From NCBI GenBank assembly GCA_021838585.1, contig JAKCDE010000008.1, positions 51,453 to 69,536 of the forward strand: DNA of 18,084 nucleotides, in the 5' to 3' direction. Shown here piece after piece: positions 6,765 to 13,910 of this stretch (its first letter is position 1; each line of letters begins with the position of its first letter). The notes under the pieces were generated by a model that saw nothing but the letters and a program-made list of their open reading frames with translations, ran no database searches and was not told the DNA's origin. Position numbers and translations under genes: made by a program. Origin of the DNA: Nitrospirota bacterium (GTDB lineage: Bacteria; Nitrospirota_A; Leptospirillia; Leptospirillales; Leptospirillaceae).

Positions 6765-7709
6765 GTGACATCTCCACAATCGGGAGGGACTCCGGTCTCT
6801 CCCCTCCTGGAACTGATCGGGCGGACACCCCTTGTGCCTCTCTCGAAAATCAGCGTCGATCTCGGCCGGACGATTCTGGTCAAGCTCGAATCGCGGAGTC
6901 TCGGTGGAAGCATCAAGGACCGGCCCGCTCTCTTTATGATCGACGATGCCCGGAAGAGGGGGCTTCTCCGGCCCGGCGCCCGCATAGTCGAAGCGACAAG
7001 TGGTAATATGGGAATAGGCCTTGCCCAGATCGCGGTTCTCTTTCGCCATCCCGTCACCATCGTGATGCCTGAGGGAATGAGCCAGGAACGAGTCTCCCAC
7101 CTGAAGGCTCTCGGGGCGACGGTCGAGCTCACTCCTTCGGGAGGGGGCATGCAGGCGGCCATTGATCGGGCCCAGGAGATCATGCAAAGCGAGTCTGGGG
7201 CCTTCATGCCCCGCCAGTTTGAGAACCCTGCCAATCCCGAATCGCACTACCGGACGACCGCTCCGGAAATACTCGAGGCCCTGGGATCTCTTCCGGACGG
7301 TTTCGTTGCGGGTGTGGGAACGGGAGGGACAATTACCGGGATCGGGCGGTTCCTCCGGGAAAAGAGTCCAGCAATACCGATTTGGGCGCTGGAGCCGGAG
7401 GGCTCGGCAGTCCTTTCCGGGAAAGGACCCGGCCCACACAGGATCCAGGGGATCGGCGCAGGCTTCGTCCCGAAGATTCTCGACCGGTCGGTGATCACGA
7501 AAGTCCTGACCGTGAGCGACCGTCAGGCCATCGACATGGCGCACCGTCTCGCCCGGGAAGAAGGAATCATGGCCGGCATCTCTTCGGGAGCCAATGTCGT
7601 CGGTGCCATGGCCCTCGCCCGGACGCTTCCCGAGGGATCCCGGGTTGTGACGGTCGTGTGCGACGGATACGAACGTTACTTTTCGATCGAAAAATATCTC
7701 TCTCTTTAG
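6765..7709 (+). CDS. cysK: Cysteine synthase (CysK/CysM family, PLP-dependent)
   Basis: A 314-residue fold-type II PLP enzyme expected to make cysteine from an activated serine. The Schiff-base lysine is Lys51 in GGSIKDRPA. The substrate loop is TSGNMG at 78-83, where the family usually has TSGNTG. The phosphate-binding loop is GTGGTITG at 185-192, and GISSGAN lies near 271. GPGPHRIQGIGAGFVP (about 221-236) is CysK-like. The C-terminal CDGYERYFS departs from the usual DTGERYLS. I chose GTG at 6765, with AAGGA about eight bases upstream; earlier in-frame starts overlap the carrier gene. Its place between a ThiS-like carrier and a MoeB suggests that it may accept a carrier thiocarboxylate, as Mycobacterium CysM does with CysO, but the motifs do not settle which substrates it uses. 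Confidence 0.92.
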   Translation: MTSPQSGGTPVSPLLELIGRTPLVPLSKISVDLGRTILVKLESRSLGGSIKDRPALFMIDDARKRGLLRPGARIVEATSGNMGIGLAQIAVLFRHPVTIVMPEGMSQERVSHLKALGATVELTPSGGGMQAAIDRAQEIMQSESGAFMPRQFENPANPESHYRTTAPEILEALGSLPDGFVAGVGTGGTITGIGRFLREKSPAIPIWALEPEGSAVLSGKGPGPHRIQGIGAGFVPKILDRSVITKVLTVSDRQAIDMAHRLAREEGIMAGISSGANVVGAMALARTLPEGSRVVTVVCDGYERYFSIEKYLSL

Positions 7710-7719
7710 GGGGCGCTTT

Positions 7720-8529
7720 ATGGAATTGACCGAGGAGCGGATCGAACGCTATTCCCGCCATATTCTTCTGCCGGAGGTCGGCGGCAAGGGACAGCAGCGT
7801 CTTCTTTCCTCCCGCGTTCTGATCATCGGAGCCGGCGGGCTGGGAAGTCCGGCCGCCTTGTACCTCGCGGCCGCCGGGGTCGGGACCGTGGGCATCGTGG
7901 ACATGGATGTGGTCGATCTCTCCAATCTCCAGCGGCAGATTATCCACACCACCGCGGACCTGGGACATCCCAAGGTCCTGTCGGCCGAGGAAAAAATCCG
8001 GGATCTGAACCCTGATGTCACCGTCCGGACATACCCGTATGCCCTCACCGCCGCCAATGCGCGCGAGATCGTCGCCGACTACGACGTTATTCTGGACGGA
8101 ACGGACAACTTTCCGGCCAAGTTTCTGATCAACGACCTGGCCGTCATTTCGAAAAAACCCCTTGTCCACGGGGGCATCCTGCGCTTCGTCGGGCAGGTTC
8201 TGACCATCCTTCCCGGCGAATCCGCCTGCTACCGCTGTCTTTTCCGGGAGCCGCCGCCGACGGGGGCCGTTCCAACCTGTTCCGAGGCGGGAGTCCTGGG
8301 AGTCATCGCAGGAGTGATCGGAACAATCCAGGCCACCGAAGTCCTGAAAATTCTTCTCGGGAAGGGCGACCTTCTGGCAAACCGGCTTCTCACCTACGAT
8401 GCCCTGACGACGACCTTCAGGCCGGTTTCGGTTCGTCGAAGCCCCAAGTGCCCCGTATGCGGGGATCATCCTTCGATCACGGAGTTAATCGATTATGAAC
8501 AGCCAGTCTGCACCACACCAGGAATCTGA
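7720..8529 (+). CDS. moeB: MoeB/ThiF-family E1-like adenylyltransferase, copy 1
   Basis: A 269-residue ATP-dependent enzyme that adenylates the C-terminal glycine of a sulfur carrier. It has the nucleotide-binding GAGGLGS at 37-43, the DLSNLQRQ segment with Arg72, Lys85, Asp129 in DGTDN, and zinc-binding pairs CYRC (170-173) and CPVC (244-247). Cys187 in VPTCSEAG sits where related enzymes have a reactive cysteine. There is no C-terminal rhodanese domain, so sulfur must come from another protein. It starts 10 bases after cysK with AGGGGG upstream, and its end overlaps the next gene by 35 bases. A second copy lies 1.8 kb downstream. By position, this copy most likely serves the ThiS-like carrier. 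Confidence 0.94.
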   Translation: MELTEERIERYSRHILLPEVGGKGQQRLLSSRVLIIGAGGLGSPAALYLAAAGVGTVGIVDMDVVDLSNLQRQIIHTTADLGHPKVLSAEEKIRDLNPDVTVRTYPYALTAANAREIVADYDVILDGTDNFPAKFLINDLAVISKKPLVHGGILRFVGQVLTILPGESACYRCLFREPPPTGAVPTCSEAGVLGVIAGVIGTIQATEVLKILLGKGDLLANRLLTYDALTTTFRPVSVRRSPKCPVCGDHPSITELIDYEQPVCTTPGI

Positions 8530-9805
8530 ACAGACCCGGGGGGAGGGGGCCAATGCCTCCTCTCCGAAGGAGTCGAAGATAAAGGGACTGAAGTGTCGTG
8601 AATGCGGCCGTCTTTACCCGGCCGTGGCGATTCATATCTGCGAATTCTGCTTTGGGCCCCTCGAAGTTGATTACGATTACGCGGCGATCGGGCGGAGAAT
8701 CTCCCGGCGCTCGATCGAGGAGGGGCCGAAATCCCTCTGGCGCTACCATGAACTTCTTCCGGTCACCGGAGCTCCGACGGTGGGACTCCATGCGGGCATG
8801 ACCCCGCTGATCCACGCCAAACGGCTGGGGAAGCTTCTGGGGCTCGACAACCTTTACCTGAAAAACGACACCGTGAACCATCCCACCCTCTCCTTCAAGG
8901 ATCGGGTCGTGGCTGTCGCCATGACCCGTGCCCGGGAGTTGGGATTCGATACGGTCGCCTGCGCCTCGACCGGGAATCTCGCGAACTCCGTCTCGGCCCA
9001 TGCCGCGAGCGTCGGAATGAAGTGCTTCGTCTTCATCCCCCACGACCTCGAGGCGGGGAAGATTCTGGGAAATCTGATCTACAATCCGACAGTGGTGGCC
9101 GTGCGGGGAAATTACGACGATGTGAACCGTCTCTGCAGCGAAATCGGAGGGGAATACCCCTGGGCCTTCGTCAACATCAACATCCGGCCCTACTATGCCG
9201 AAGGATCAAAATCGCTGGCCTTTGAAACCGCCGAGCAGCTCGGCTGGCGGATTCCCGACCAGGTGGTGGTTCCGATCGCCTCGGGCTCTCTTCTGACGAA
9301 GATCCGGAAGGGATTTCAGGAGTTCGAGAAGCTGGGCCTCGTCTCGTCGAACGATCGCCTCAAGGTCAACGGCGCCCAGGCCGAAGGGTGTTCTCCGGTC
9401 TACCGGGCCTTTGTCTCGGGCAAAAATCACCTCATCCCGGTCAAACCGAACACGATCGCCAAGTCTCTAGCCATCGGAAATCCTGCCGACGGCTTCTACT
9501 CCCTCGATGTGGTTTTCAAGTCGGGCGGAGCGATTGCCGCGGCGAGCGATCCGGAAATCGTCGAGGGGATGAAGCTCCTGGCCGAAACAGAAGGAATCTT
9601 CGCCGAGACGGCGGGCGGGGTGACCATTGCCTCCCTCAGGAAGCTATGCGCGGAAGGACGGATCGGCCGGAAGGACCTGACCGTCGCCTATATCACCGGG
9701 AACGGTCTCAAGACCATGGAAGCCCTGTCGGGGGCGCTGCCGGAACCGGTCGGCATCGATCCGACCCTGGCCTCCTTCAGAAAAACCGTCAATCCCACGA
9801 ACTGA
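8495..9805 (+). CDS. thrC: Threonine synthase (zinc-ribbon type, PLP-dependent)
   Basis: A 436-residue fold-type II PLP enzyme matching the threonine synthases that convert O-phosphohomoserine to threonine. A poorly conserved N-terminal tail of about 30 residues precedes a zinc ribbon CRECG...CEFC (about 34-52). The PLP lysine lies in LSFKDR (near 130), and the substrate loop is ASTGNLANS. Other family blocks are GNYDDVNRLC, RPYYAEGSKSLAFE and ASGSLLTKIRKG. It overlaps the end of moeB copy 1 by 35 bases, so the two are probably translationally linked. The Shine-Dalgarno is weak (GGAG about ten bases upstream). No homoserine dehydrogenase or kinase lies nearby. Its presence among thiocarboxylate genes leaves open a sulfur-accepting role, discussed as a finding. 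The family is firm, the exact product less so. Confidence 0.93.
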   Translation: MNSQSAPHQESEQTRGEGANASSPKESKIKGLKCRECGRLYPAVAIHICEFCFGPLEVDYDYAAIGRRISRRSIEEGPKSLWRYHELLPVTGAPTVGLHAGMTPLIHAKRLGKLLGLDNLYLKNDTVNHPTLSFKDRVVAVAMTRARELGFDTVACASTGNLANSVSAHAASVGMKCFVFIPHDLEAGKILGNLIYNPTVVAVRGNYDDVNRLCSEIGGEYPWAFVNINIRPYYAEGSKSLAFETAEQLGWRIPDQVVVPIASGSLLTKIRKGFQEFEKLGLVSSNDRLKVNGAQAEGCSPVYRAFVSGKNHLIPVKPNTIAKSLAIGNPADGFYSLDVVFKSGGAIAAASDPEIVEGMKLLAETEGIFAETAGGVTIASLRKLCAEGRIGRKDLTVAYITGNGLKTMEALSGALPEPVGIDPTLASFRKTVNPTN

Positions 9806-9827
9806 ATTTCGCAGAGAAAGGAAGATC

Positions 9828-10109
9828 ATGTCCGTTGTCGTTCGCATTCCCACGCCCCTCCGCAAGCTCACCGGCAACCAGAACGAGGTTCGGGAGGAGG
9901 GAGGGACGATCAGGGAGATCCTGAAGAATCTCGAGCTCCACTATCCGGGGATCGGAGAGCGTCTGGCGGATGAGAGCGGAGAGCTGCGCCGTTTCATCAA
10001 TATCTACGTCAACGAGGAAGATATCCGGTTCCGTGAGGGACTCGATACCTCCATCAAGCCGGGAGACGAGGTTTCGATCATTCCGGCCATCGCGGGAGGC
10101 TCGGCATGA
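9828..10109 (+). CDS. MoaD-like sulfur carrier protein with Ser-Ala after Gly-Gly
   Basis: A 93-residue ubiquitin-like sulfur carrier of the MoaD/CysO type. It begins with VVVRIPTPLRKLTG, has INIYVNEEDIRF in the middle and ends GDEVSIIPAIAGGSA. The SIIPAIAGG terminus is the MoaD/CysO signature, but two further residues (Ser-Ala) block the diglycine, as Ala-Ala does in the ThiS-like protein of the same gene run. The start is supported by AAGGAAG upstream. The stop overlaps the next start (ATGA), which suggests coupled translation. No molybdopterin genes (moaA, moaC, moaE) are nearby, so a role in cysteine or homocysteine formation is favoured. That role is inferred from context. Confidence 0.9.
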   Translation: MSVVVRIPTPLRKLTGNQNEVREEGGTIREILKNLELHYPGIGERLADESGELRRFINIYVNEEDIRFREGLDTSIKPGDEVSIIPAIAGGSA

Positions 10110-10348
10110 CCCAGATGAGACTTCACCTGACCTTTCCCGAAGAGCGCGTCAGGGAGCCGATCATCTATGAGATCTGCCGCAAGTTTCCCGTGGTCGTCAA
10201 CATCCGGAGGGCGGACATCTCTCTCGACAGCGGATGGGTCGAACTCGAGATGGACGGCGAACTCGCGGACATCGAACGGACCGTGCTGTATCTGAGGGAA
10301 CGGGGCGTTCATGTGGACCCCCTCGAAAAGAGCATTCTCGAGGGGTAG
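10106..10348 (+). CDS. Stand-alone NIL-domain protein
   Basis: An 80-residue protein that is essentially one NIL domain: RLHLTFPEERVREPIIYEICRKF, then VNIRRADISLDSGWVELEMDG, then IERTVLYLRERGVHVDPLE. NIL domains are ACT-like ligand-binding units. The best known sits at the C-terminus of the methionine ABC transporter ATPase MetN, where it binds methionine and inhibits transport. Here the domain is free and lies between a sulfur carrier and a MoeB, with an ATGA overlap at its start and GGGAGG in front. Sensing a sulfur amino acid or assisting homocysteine formation are plausible roles, but neither can be read from the sequence. Confidence 0.88.
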   Translation: MTQMRLHLTFPEERVREPIIYEICRKFPVVVNIRRADISLDSGWVELEMDGELADIERTVLYLRERGVHVDPLEKSILEG

Positions 10349-10358
10349 GAGGGCTTTG

Positions 10359-11171
10359 ATGATATTTCGCGAAGATCAGATTTCTCGATATAGCCGACAC
10401 ATCATCCTCAAGGAGGTGGGAGGCCGGGGTCAGGAGAAGCTCCTGTCAGCCCGGGTCCTGATTATCGGGGCCGGAGGACTGGGAAGTCCGGTCGCCATGT
10501 ACCTGGCCGCCGCCGGGGTCGGGACCATCGGCCTTGTGGATATGGACGTGGTGGACGTTTCCAATCTCCAGCGCCAGATCATGCACTCCCAGAAAACGGT
10601 CGGCATCCCGAAGGTTCTCTCCGGGGCCCGGACCCTCGAGCGGATGAATCCCGATGTGACGGTGAACCCCATCCAGGACCGGCTGACCGCCGAGAACGCG
10701 ATGGAGATGTTTGCCGATTACGATGTGATCGTCGACGGCTCCGACAACTTCGGGACGCGGTACATCGTGAACGATGCGGCCTTCTTCCTCCGCAAGACCC
10801 TCGTCTCCGGCTCCATCCTTCGCTTCGAGGGGCAGGTGACCGTCCTCGAGGGCCATACCGATGCCCCCTGCTATCGCTGCCTCTACCCGGAAGCCCCTCC
10901 TCCGGGCTTGGTCCCTTCCTGCTCGGAGGCGGGAGTTCTCGGGGTCCTGGCCGGAACGATCGGGACGCTCCAGGCGGCGGAGGTGGTGAAGAAGATTCTC
11001 GGGATCGGAGAGCTCCTGAAGGGACAGCTTCTTCTTTATGACGCTCTTTCCATGAGCTTCCGCAAACTCCGGGTCCCCAAGGATCCGAAATGTCCCCTGT
11101 GCGGTCCCTCGCCGACCATCACCTCCGTGTCCGGCTCTTCCGAGTGGGTATGCCAGATTCCCGCCCACTGA
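10359..11171 (+). CDS. moeB: MoeB/ThiF-family E1-like adenylyltransferase, copy 2
   Basis: A 270-residue paralogue of the MoeB encoded at 7720-8529, with the same layout and length. It has GAGGLGS at 37-43, DVSNLQRQ with Arg72, Asp129 in DGSDN, zinc pairs CYRC (171-174) and CPLC (245-248), and Cys188 in VPSCSEAG. It also lacks a rhodanese domain. AGGAGGG five bases before the ATG at 10359 decides the start. It follows the MoaD-like carrier and the NIL protein and overlaps the JAMM protease gene by 22 bases, so it most likely adenylates the MoaD-like carrier. The two copies differ throughout, including most of the C-terminal tail, so this is not a recent duplication. Confidence 0.94.
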   Translation: MIFREDQISRYSRHIILKEVGGRGQEKLLSARVLIIGAGGLGSPVAMYLAAAGVGTIGLVDMDVVDVSNLQRQIMHSQKTVGIPKVLSGARTLERMNPDVTVNPIQDRLTAENAMEMFADYDVIVDGSDNFGTRYIVNDAAFFLRKTLVSGSILRFEGQVTVLEGHTDAPCYRCLYPEAPPPGLVPSCSEAGVLGVLAGTIGTLQAAEVVKKILGIGELLKGQLLLYDALSMSFRKLRVPKDPKCPLCGPSPTITSVSGSSEWVCQIPAH

Positions 11172-11596
11172 TTCCGAGGATTGCCATTCCTGCGGTCCTT
11201 GCGGGAAGAATTCTGGATCACTGCCTGTCCGTAAAGCCGGAGGAGGCTTGTGGACTAGTCGCTGCGAATGCGGCAGGGGAGCCGGTCGCCGTTCTTCCCA
11301 TCACCAATGCCCTTCACTCTCCGGTCCGATACCAGATGGAGACCCGAGAGCAGTTCGATGCGATGAAGCATCTTCGCCGGGAGGGCTGGTCGCTCTGGGC
11401 CATCTTTCATTCCCACCCTCATTCCGAGCCGTCTCCTTCTCCCACCGACATTCGTCTGGCCTTTTACCCCGACTGCTACTATCTGATCGCCGGCTTGGGC
11501 ACCGATCCGCCTCTTCTCCGATGTTTTTCGATCGTGGAGGGAGTGGTTTCCGAGCATCCCCTGACGATCGAATCCGTGGATTCACCGCGGTCTTGA
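11150..11596 (+). CDS. Mec/M67-type JAMM metallopeptidase
   Basis: A 148-residue JAB/MPN-fold zinc protease. The JAMM site is complete: Glu31/Glu32 in PEEACGL, His87 and His89 in HSHPH, and SPTD with Ser97 and Asp100. Known relatives act on sulfur carriers. Mycobacterium Mec+ releases cysteine from a CysO-cysteine adduct, and Pseudomonas QbsD trims a C-terminal extension from the carrier QbsE. Either role fits here, since both carriers of this gene run have two residues beyond Gly-Gly. The ATG at 11150 overlaps moeB copy 2 by 22 bases. This is the last gene of the sulfur-transfer group. Confidence 0.92.
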   Translation: MPDSRPLIPRIAIPAVLAGRILDHCLSVKPEEACGLVAANAAGEPVAVLPITNALHSPVRYQMETREQFDAMKHLRREGWSLWAIFHSHPHSEPSPSPTDIRLAFYPDCYYLIAGLGTDPPLLRCFSIVEGVVSEHPLTIESVDSPRS

Positions 11597-11625
11597 TTGA
11601 CCGTCGGCCATGACTGGACTATCCT
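11597..11625 (+). promoter_or_regulatory. Predicted sigma70 promoter for the phoB/phoR pair
   Basis: TTGACC (11597-11602) lies 17 bases before TATCCT (11620-11625) in the 72-base gap between the JAMM protease and the response regulator. It begins directly after the protease stop codon. It could give the two-component pair a start independent of the sulfur operon. No PHO box is evident here. Confidence 0.45.
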
Positions 11626-11668
11626 TTTCCTGCCGAACGAGGGGATTTCCAATGAAGCCGGAGGACCC

Positions 11669-12355
11669 ATGCCCAAAAAGATACTTCTGATCGAGGACGA
11701 CCCTGACATCGCCGGGCTCATCCTCCACTATCTCAAGGCGGAGCATTTTGATGTGGAGCATGTCTCTGACGGGACTGCCGGCTTCGCGACCGTCCGGAGG
11801 ACACGCCCCGACCTCGTCCTTCTCGACCTCATGCTTCCGGGGCTCGATGGCTTGGCCGTGAACCGTATGATCAAACAGGATCCCAAGATCGCCGGGATCC
11901 CCGTGGTCATCGTCACGGCGAAGGGAGAGGAGACAGACCGTGTGGTGGGGCTCGAAATGGGGGCGGACGACTATGTGGTCAAGCCTTTCCACCCCAAGGA
12001 GCTGGTGGCTCGGGTCAAGGCGGTCCTGCGGCGTCGGGAGGCCCTCGCCACCCCCACCGACAGGCTTTCGATCGGTCCCGTTTCCATTGACGCCGCCCGC
12101 CATGAAGCGCTGTTCGAAGGGGTTCCGGTGGCTCTCACGGCCAAGGAGTTCGACCTCCTTTTCGCCCTCATGCGACAGGCCGGACGGGTCATGGACAGGA
12201 CCGCCCTTCTCGACACCGTCTGGGGGGGGGACTACGAGGGCACAGACCGGACGGTCGATGTCCATGTCCGGCGCCTGCGTAAAAAAATGGGGTCTACGGC
12301 GCCCTGGGTCGAAACGGTGAAGCAGATCGGGTACCGTTTCCGGGAAGAGGGATAG
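11669..12355 (+). CDS. phoB: OmpR/PhoB-family response regulator
   Basis: A 228-residue two-domain transcription factor. The receiver domain has acidic residues Asp10/Asp11, phospho-acceptor Asp53 in LLDLMLPG, Thr83 and Lys105 in KPF. The C-terminal winged-helix domain has ALTAKEFDLLFALM, VDVHVRRLRKKM and IGYRF, typical of PhoB/OmpR output domains. Phosphorylation by the adjacent sensor kinase should promote DNA binding. The ATG at 11669 has GGAGGA closely upstream; an in-frame upstream start at 11597 falls within the predicted promoter and is rejected. The PhoB name follows from the pairing with a PhoR-like kinase and from sequence style. No phosphate transport genes are nearby to confirm it. 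Confidence 0.92.
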   Translation: MPKKILLIEDDPDIAGLILHYLKAEHFDVEHVSDGTAGFATVRRTRPDLVLLDLMLPGLDGLAVNRMIKQDPKIAGIPVVIVTAKGEETDRVVGLEMGADDYVVKPFHPKELVARVKAVLRRREALATPTDRLSIGPVSIDAARHEALFEGVPVALTAKEFDLLFALMRQAGRVMDRTALLDTVWGGDYEGTDRTVDVHVRRLRKKMGSTAPWVETVKQIGYRFREEG

Positions 12356-12364
12356 GTCGCCGCG

Positions 12365-13729
12365 TTGAGCTTTCAAACCTTTGTCCTCGCGACGGGTGGC
12401 GTCTCCTTCCTGTTCGGTCTTCTTTTTGGGGCCCTCTCCGGCCAGACCACCCTCCGCATTCTTCTCTTCGCCGTGGCGACAGCCGGCCTCTTTTTATCCG
12501 TTCGGACCATTCGGCGCACCATCGGGCGCCAGAGTGCCTCCGCCCTCCAAAATCCGCTCACCATCAAGGCCCAGGGACTCTTCGACGACCTCTTTGACCC
12601 AATGCTCAACGGTCTCATCCGTCTTCTCAGGGAAAAGAACGAAGTGTCGGGTCGTCTTGCAGAGGTCGCGAGCCGATTCGAGGGGGTTTTGGAGCACATG
12701 GTGGAAGGCGTGGCCGTGACGTCTCCCAATGCCCAGATCCTTCTTGTCAACGCCGCCTTTGAACGCATCCTGGAGGTCTCGTCGACGGAGGCGGTCGGCA
12801 ACCGCCTCGGGCTGGTGATCCGGGACGTGGCCATCCACCAGCTGGTGGAGGAGGTCTTCCGGACCCGGGCAAAGGTCGTTCGCGAAATCGAGTTTTCCGG
12901 AGGCGGCAAGAAGAAGACCCTGAGTGTGGTGGCGACCGTTTCCGAAACGAGAGACGGCTCCGGCAAGAGCTATGGAATCTTTCTCTTCTACGACATGACC
13001 ACGATCCGGGGTCTCGAGCGGATCCGCAAGGACTTCGTGGCCAATGTCTCCCATGAAATCCGGACCCCCCTGACCTCCATCCGGGGTTATGCCGAGGCCC
13101 TGACCGACGGAGCTCTTTACGATCCCGAACTTGCGAGGAAATTTCTCGGGATCATCTCCGATCAGGCCGATCGCCTCTCGCGTATGGTGAACGACCTTCT
13201 GGAACTTTCCCGTCTTGAATCGGGGACGGTCGAACTGCGCCTTGGCGAGATCGAACTCGGAGTTCAGACCGACCGGATGCAGGAGGTCTTCTCCTCCCGA
13301 CTCCGGGATCGCAACATGCAATTGAGAGCCGACTTTCCCCGACCCTTTCGCTACATCTCCGACGAGTCCCTGATCGAACTTGTCCTTACCAATCTTCTCG
13401 ACAATGCCATCAAATATTCTCCGCCAGGACGCGAGATCCGGATCTTTGCCGAACAAAACGACGGGATTGTGACGATCGGCGTGAGCGACAACGGGCCGGG
13501 AATCCCTCGCGAGGAACTTCCCCGCGTCTTCGAGCGCTTCTATCGGGTCGACCGCTCCCGGAGCTCCAATATTTCGGGGACCGGCCTCGGACTGTCGATC
13601 GTCCGGCATGTGGCGACAATTTTGAAAGGGCGCGTCGAGATCAAGAGCGATCCGGGGGAAGGAACGACCGTCTCCCTGCATCTCCCCCAGAAAATGCTTC
13701 GCGCCACCTCTTTTCCAGGGAACTCCTGA
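12365..13729 (+). CDS. phoR: PhoR-like sensor histidine kinase
   Basis: A 454-residue membrane histidine kinase. Two hydrophobic segments at about 7-26 and 32-46 form a hairpin with almost no periplasmic loop, as in PhoR proteins. A PAS-like domain (about 104-215) precedes the H box VSHEIRTPL with His230. The ATPase domain has the N box with Asn347 in LLDNAIKYS, DNGPGI at 375-380 and GTGLGL at 405-410. The start is TTG, nine bases after phoB, with a modest AGG upstream. It should phosphorylate the adjacent response regulator. The stimulus is probably phosphate limitation by analogy, but no Pst or PhoU genes lie in the window. Confidence 0.92.
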   Translation: MSFQTFVLATGGVSFLFGLLFGALSGQTTLRILLFAVATAGLFLSVRTIRRTIGRQSASALQNPLTIKAQGLFDDLFDPMLNGLIRLLREKNEVSGRLAEVASRFEGVLEHMVEGVAVTSPNAQILLVNAAFERILEVSSTEAVGNRLGLVIRDVAIHQLVEEVFRTRAKVVREIEFSGGGKKKTLSVVATVSETRDGSGKSYGIFLFYDMTTIRGLERIRKDFVANVSHEIRTPLTSIRGYAEALTDGALYDPELARKFLGIISDQADRLSRMVNDLLELSRLESGTVELRLGEIELGVQTDRMQEVFSSRLRDRNMQLRADFPRPFRYISDESLIELVLTNLLDNAIKYSPPGREIRIFAEQNDGIVTIGVSDNGPGIPREELPRVFERFYRVDRSRSSNISGTGLGLSIVRHVATILKGRVEIKSDPGEGTTVSLHLPQKMLRATSFPGNS

Positions 13730-13910
13730 AGATTGCTCCTCACGGGGGTGAGTCCCTCCCGAACCCCTTGCACGGGGCCGCTCTCACTCCAAACTGTCAA
13801 AACCTGTCGGAATCCAGCTCGTGAAGGCTGTCCGGTTGCGGTTTTTTGTGCCATTTGTTACGGTGGGCCGGAGAAGACCATTGACAGACATCCTTTGAAG
13901 GAGGTGTTCC

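Noticed and set aside
13794..13808. PHO-box-like direct repeat CTGTC...CTGTC upstream of gnd
   Set aside because: The repeats are 10 bases apart rather than the 11 of a PhoB box, the flanking bases do not match well, and no -10 box follows at the right distance.
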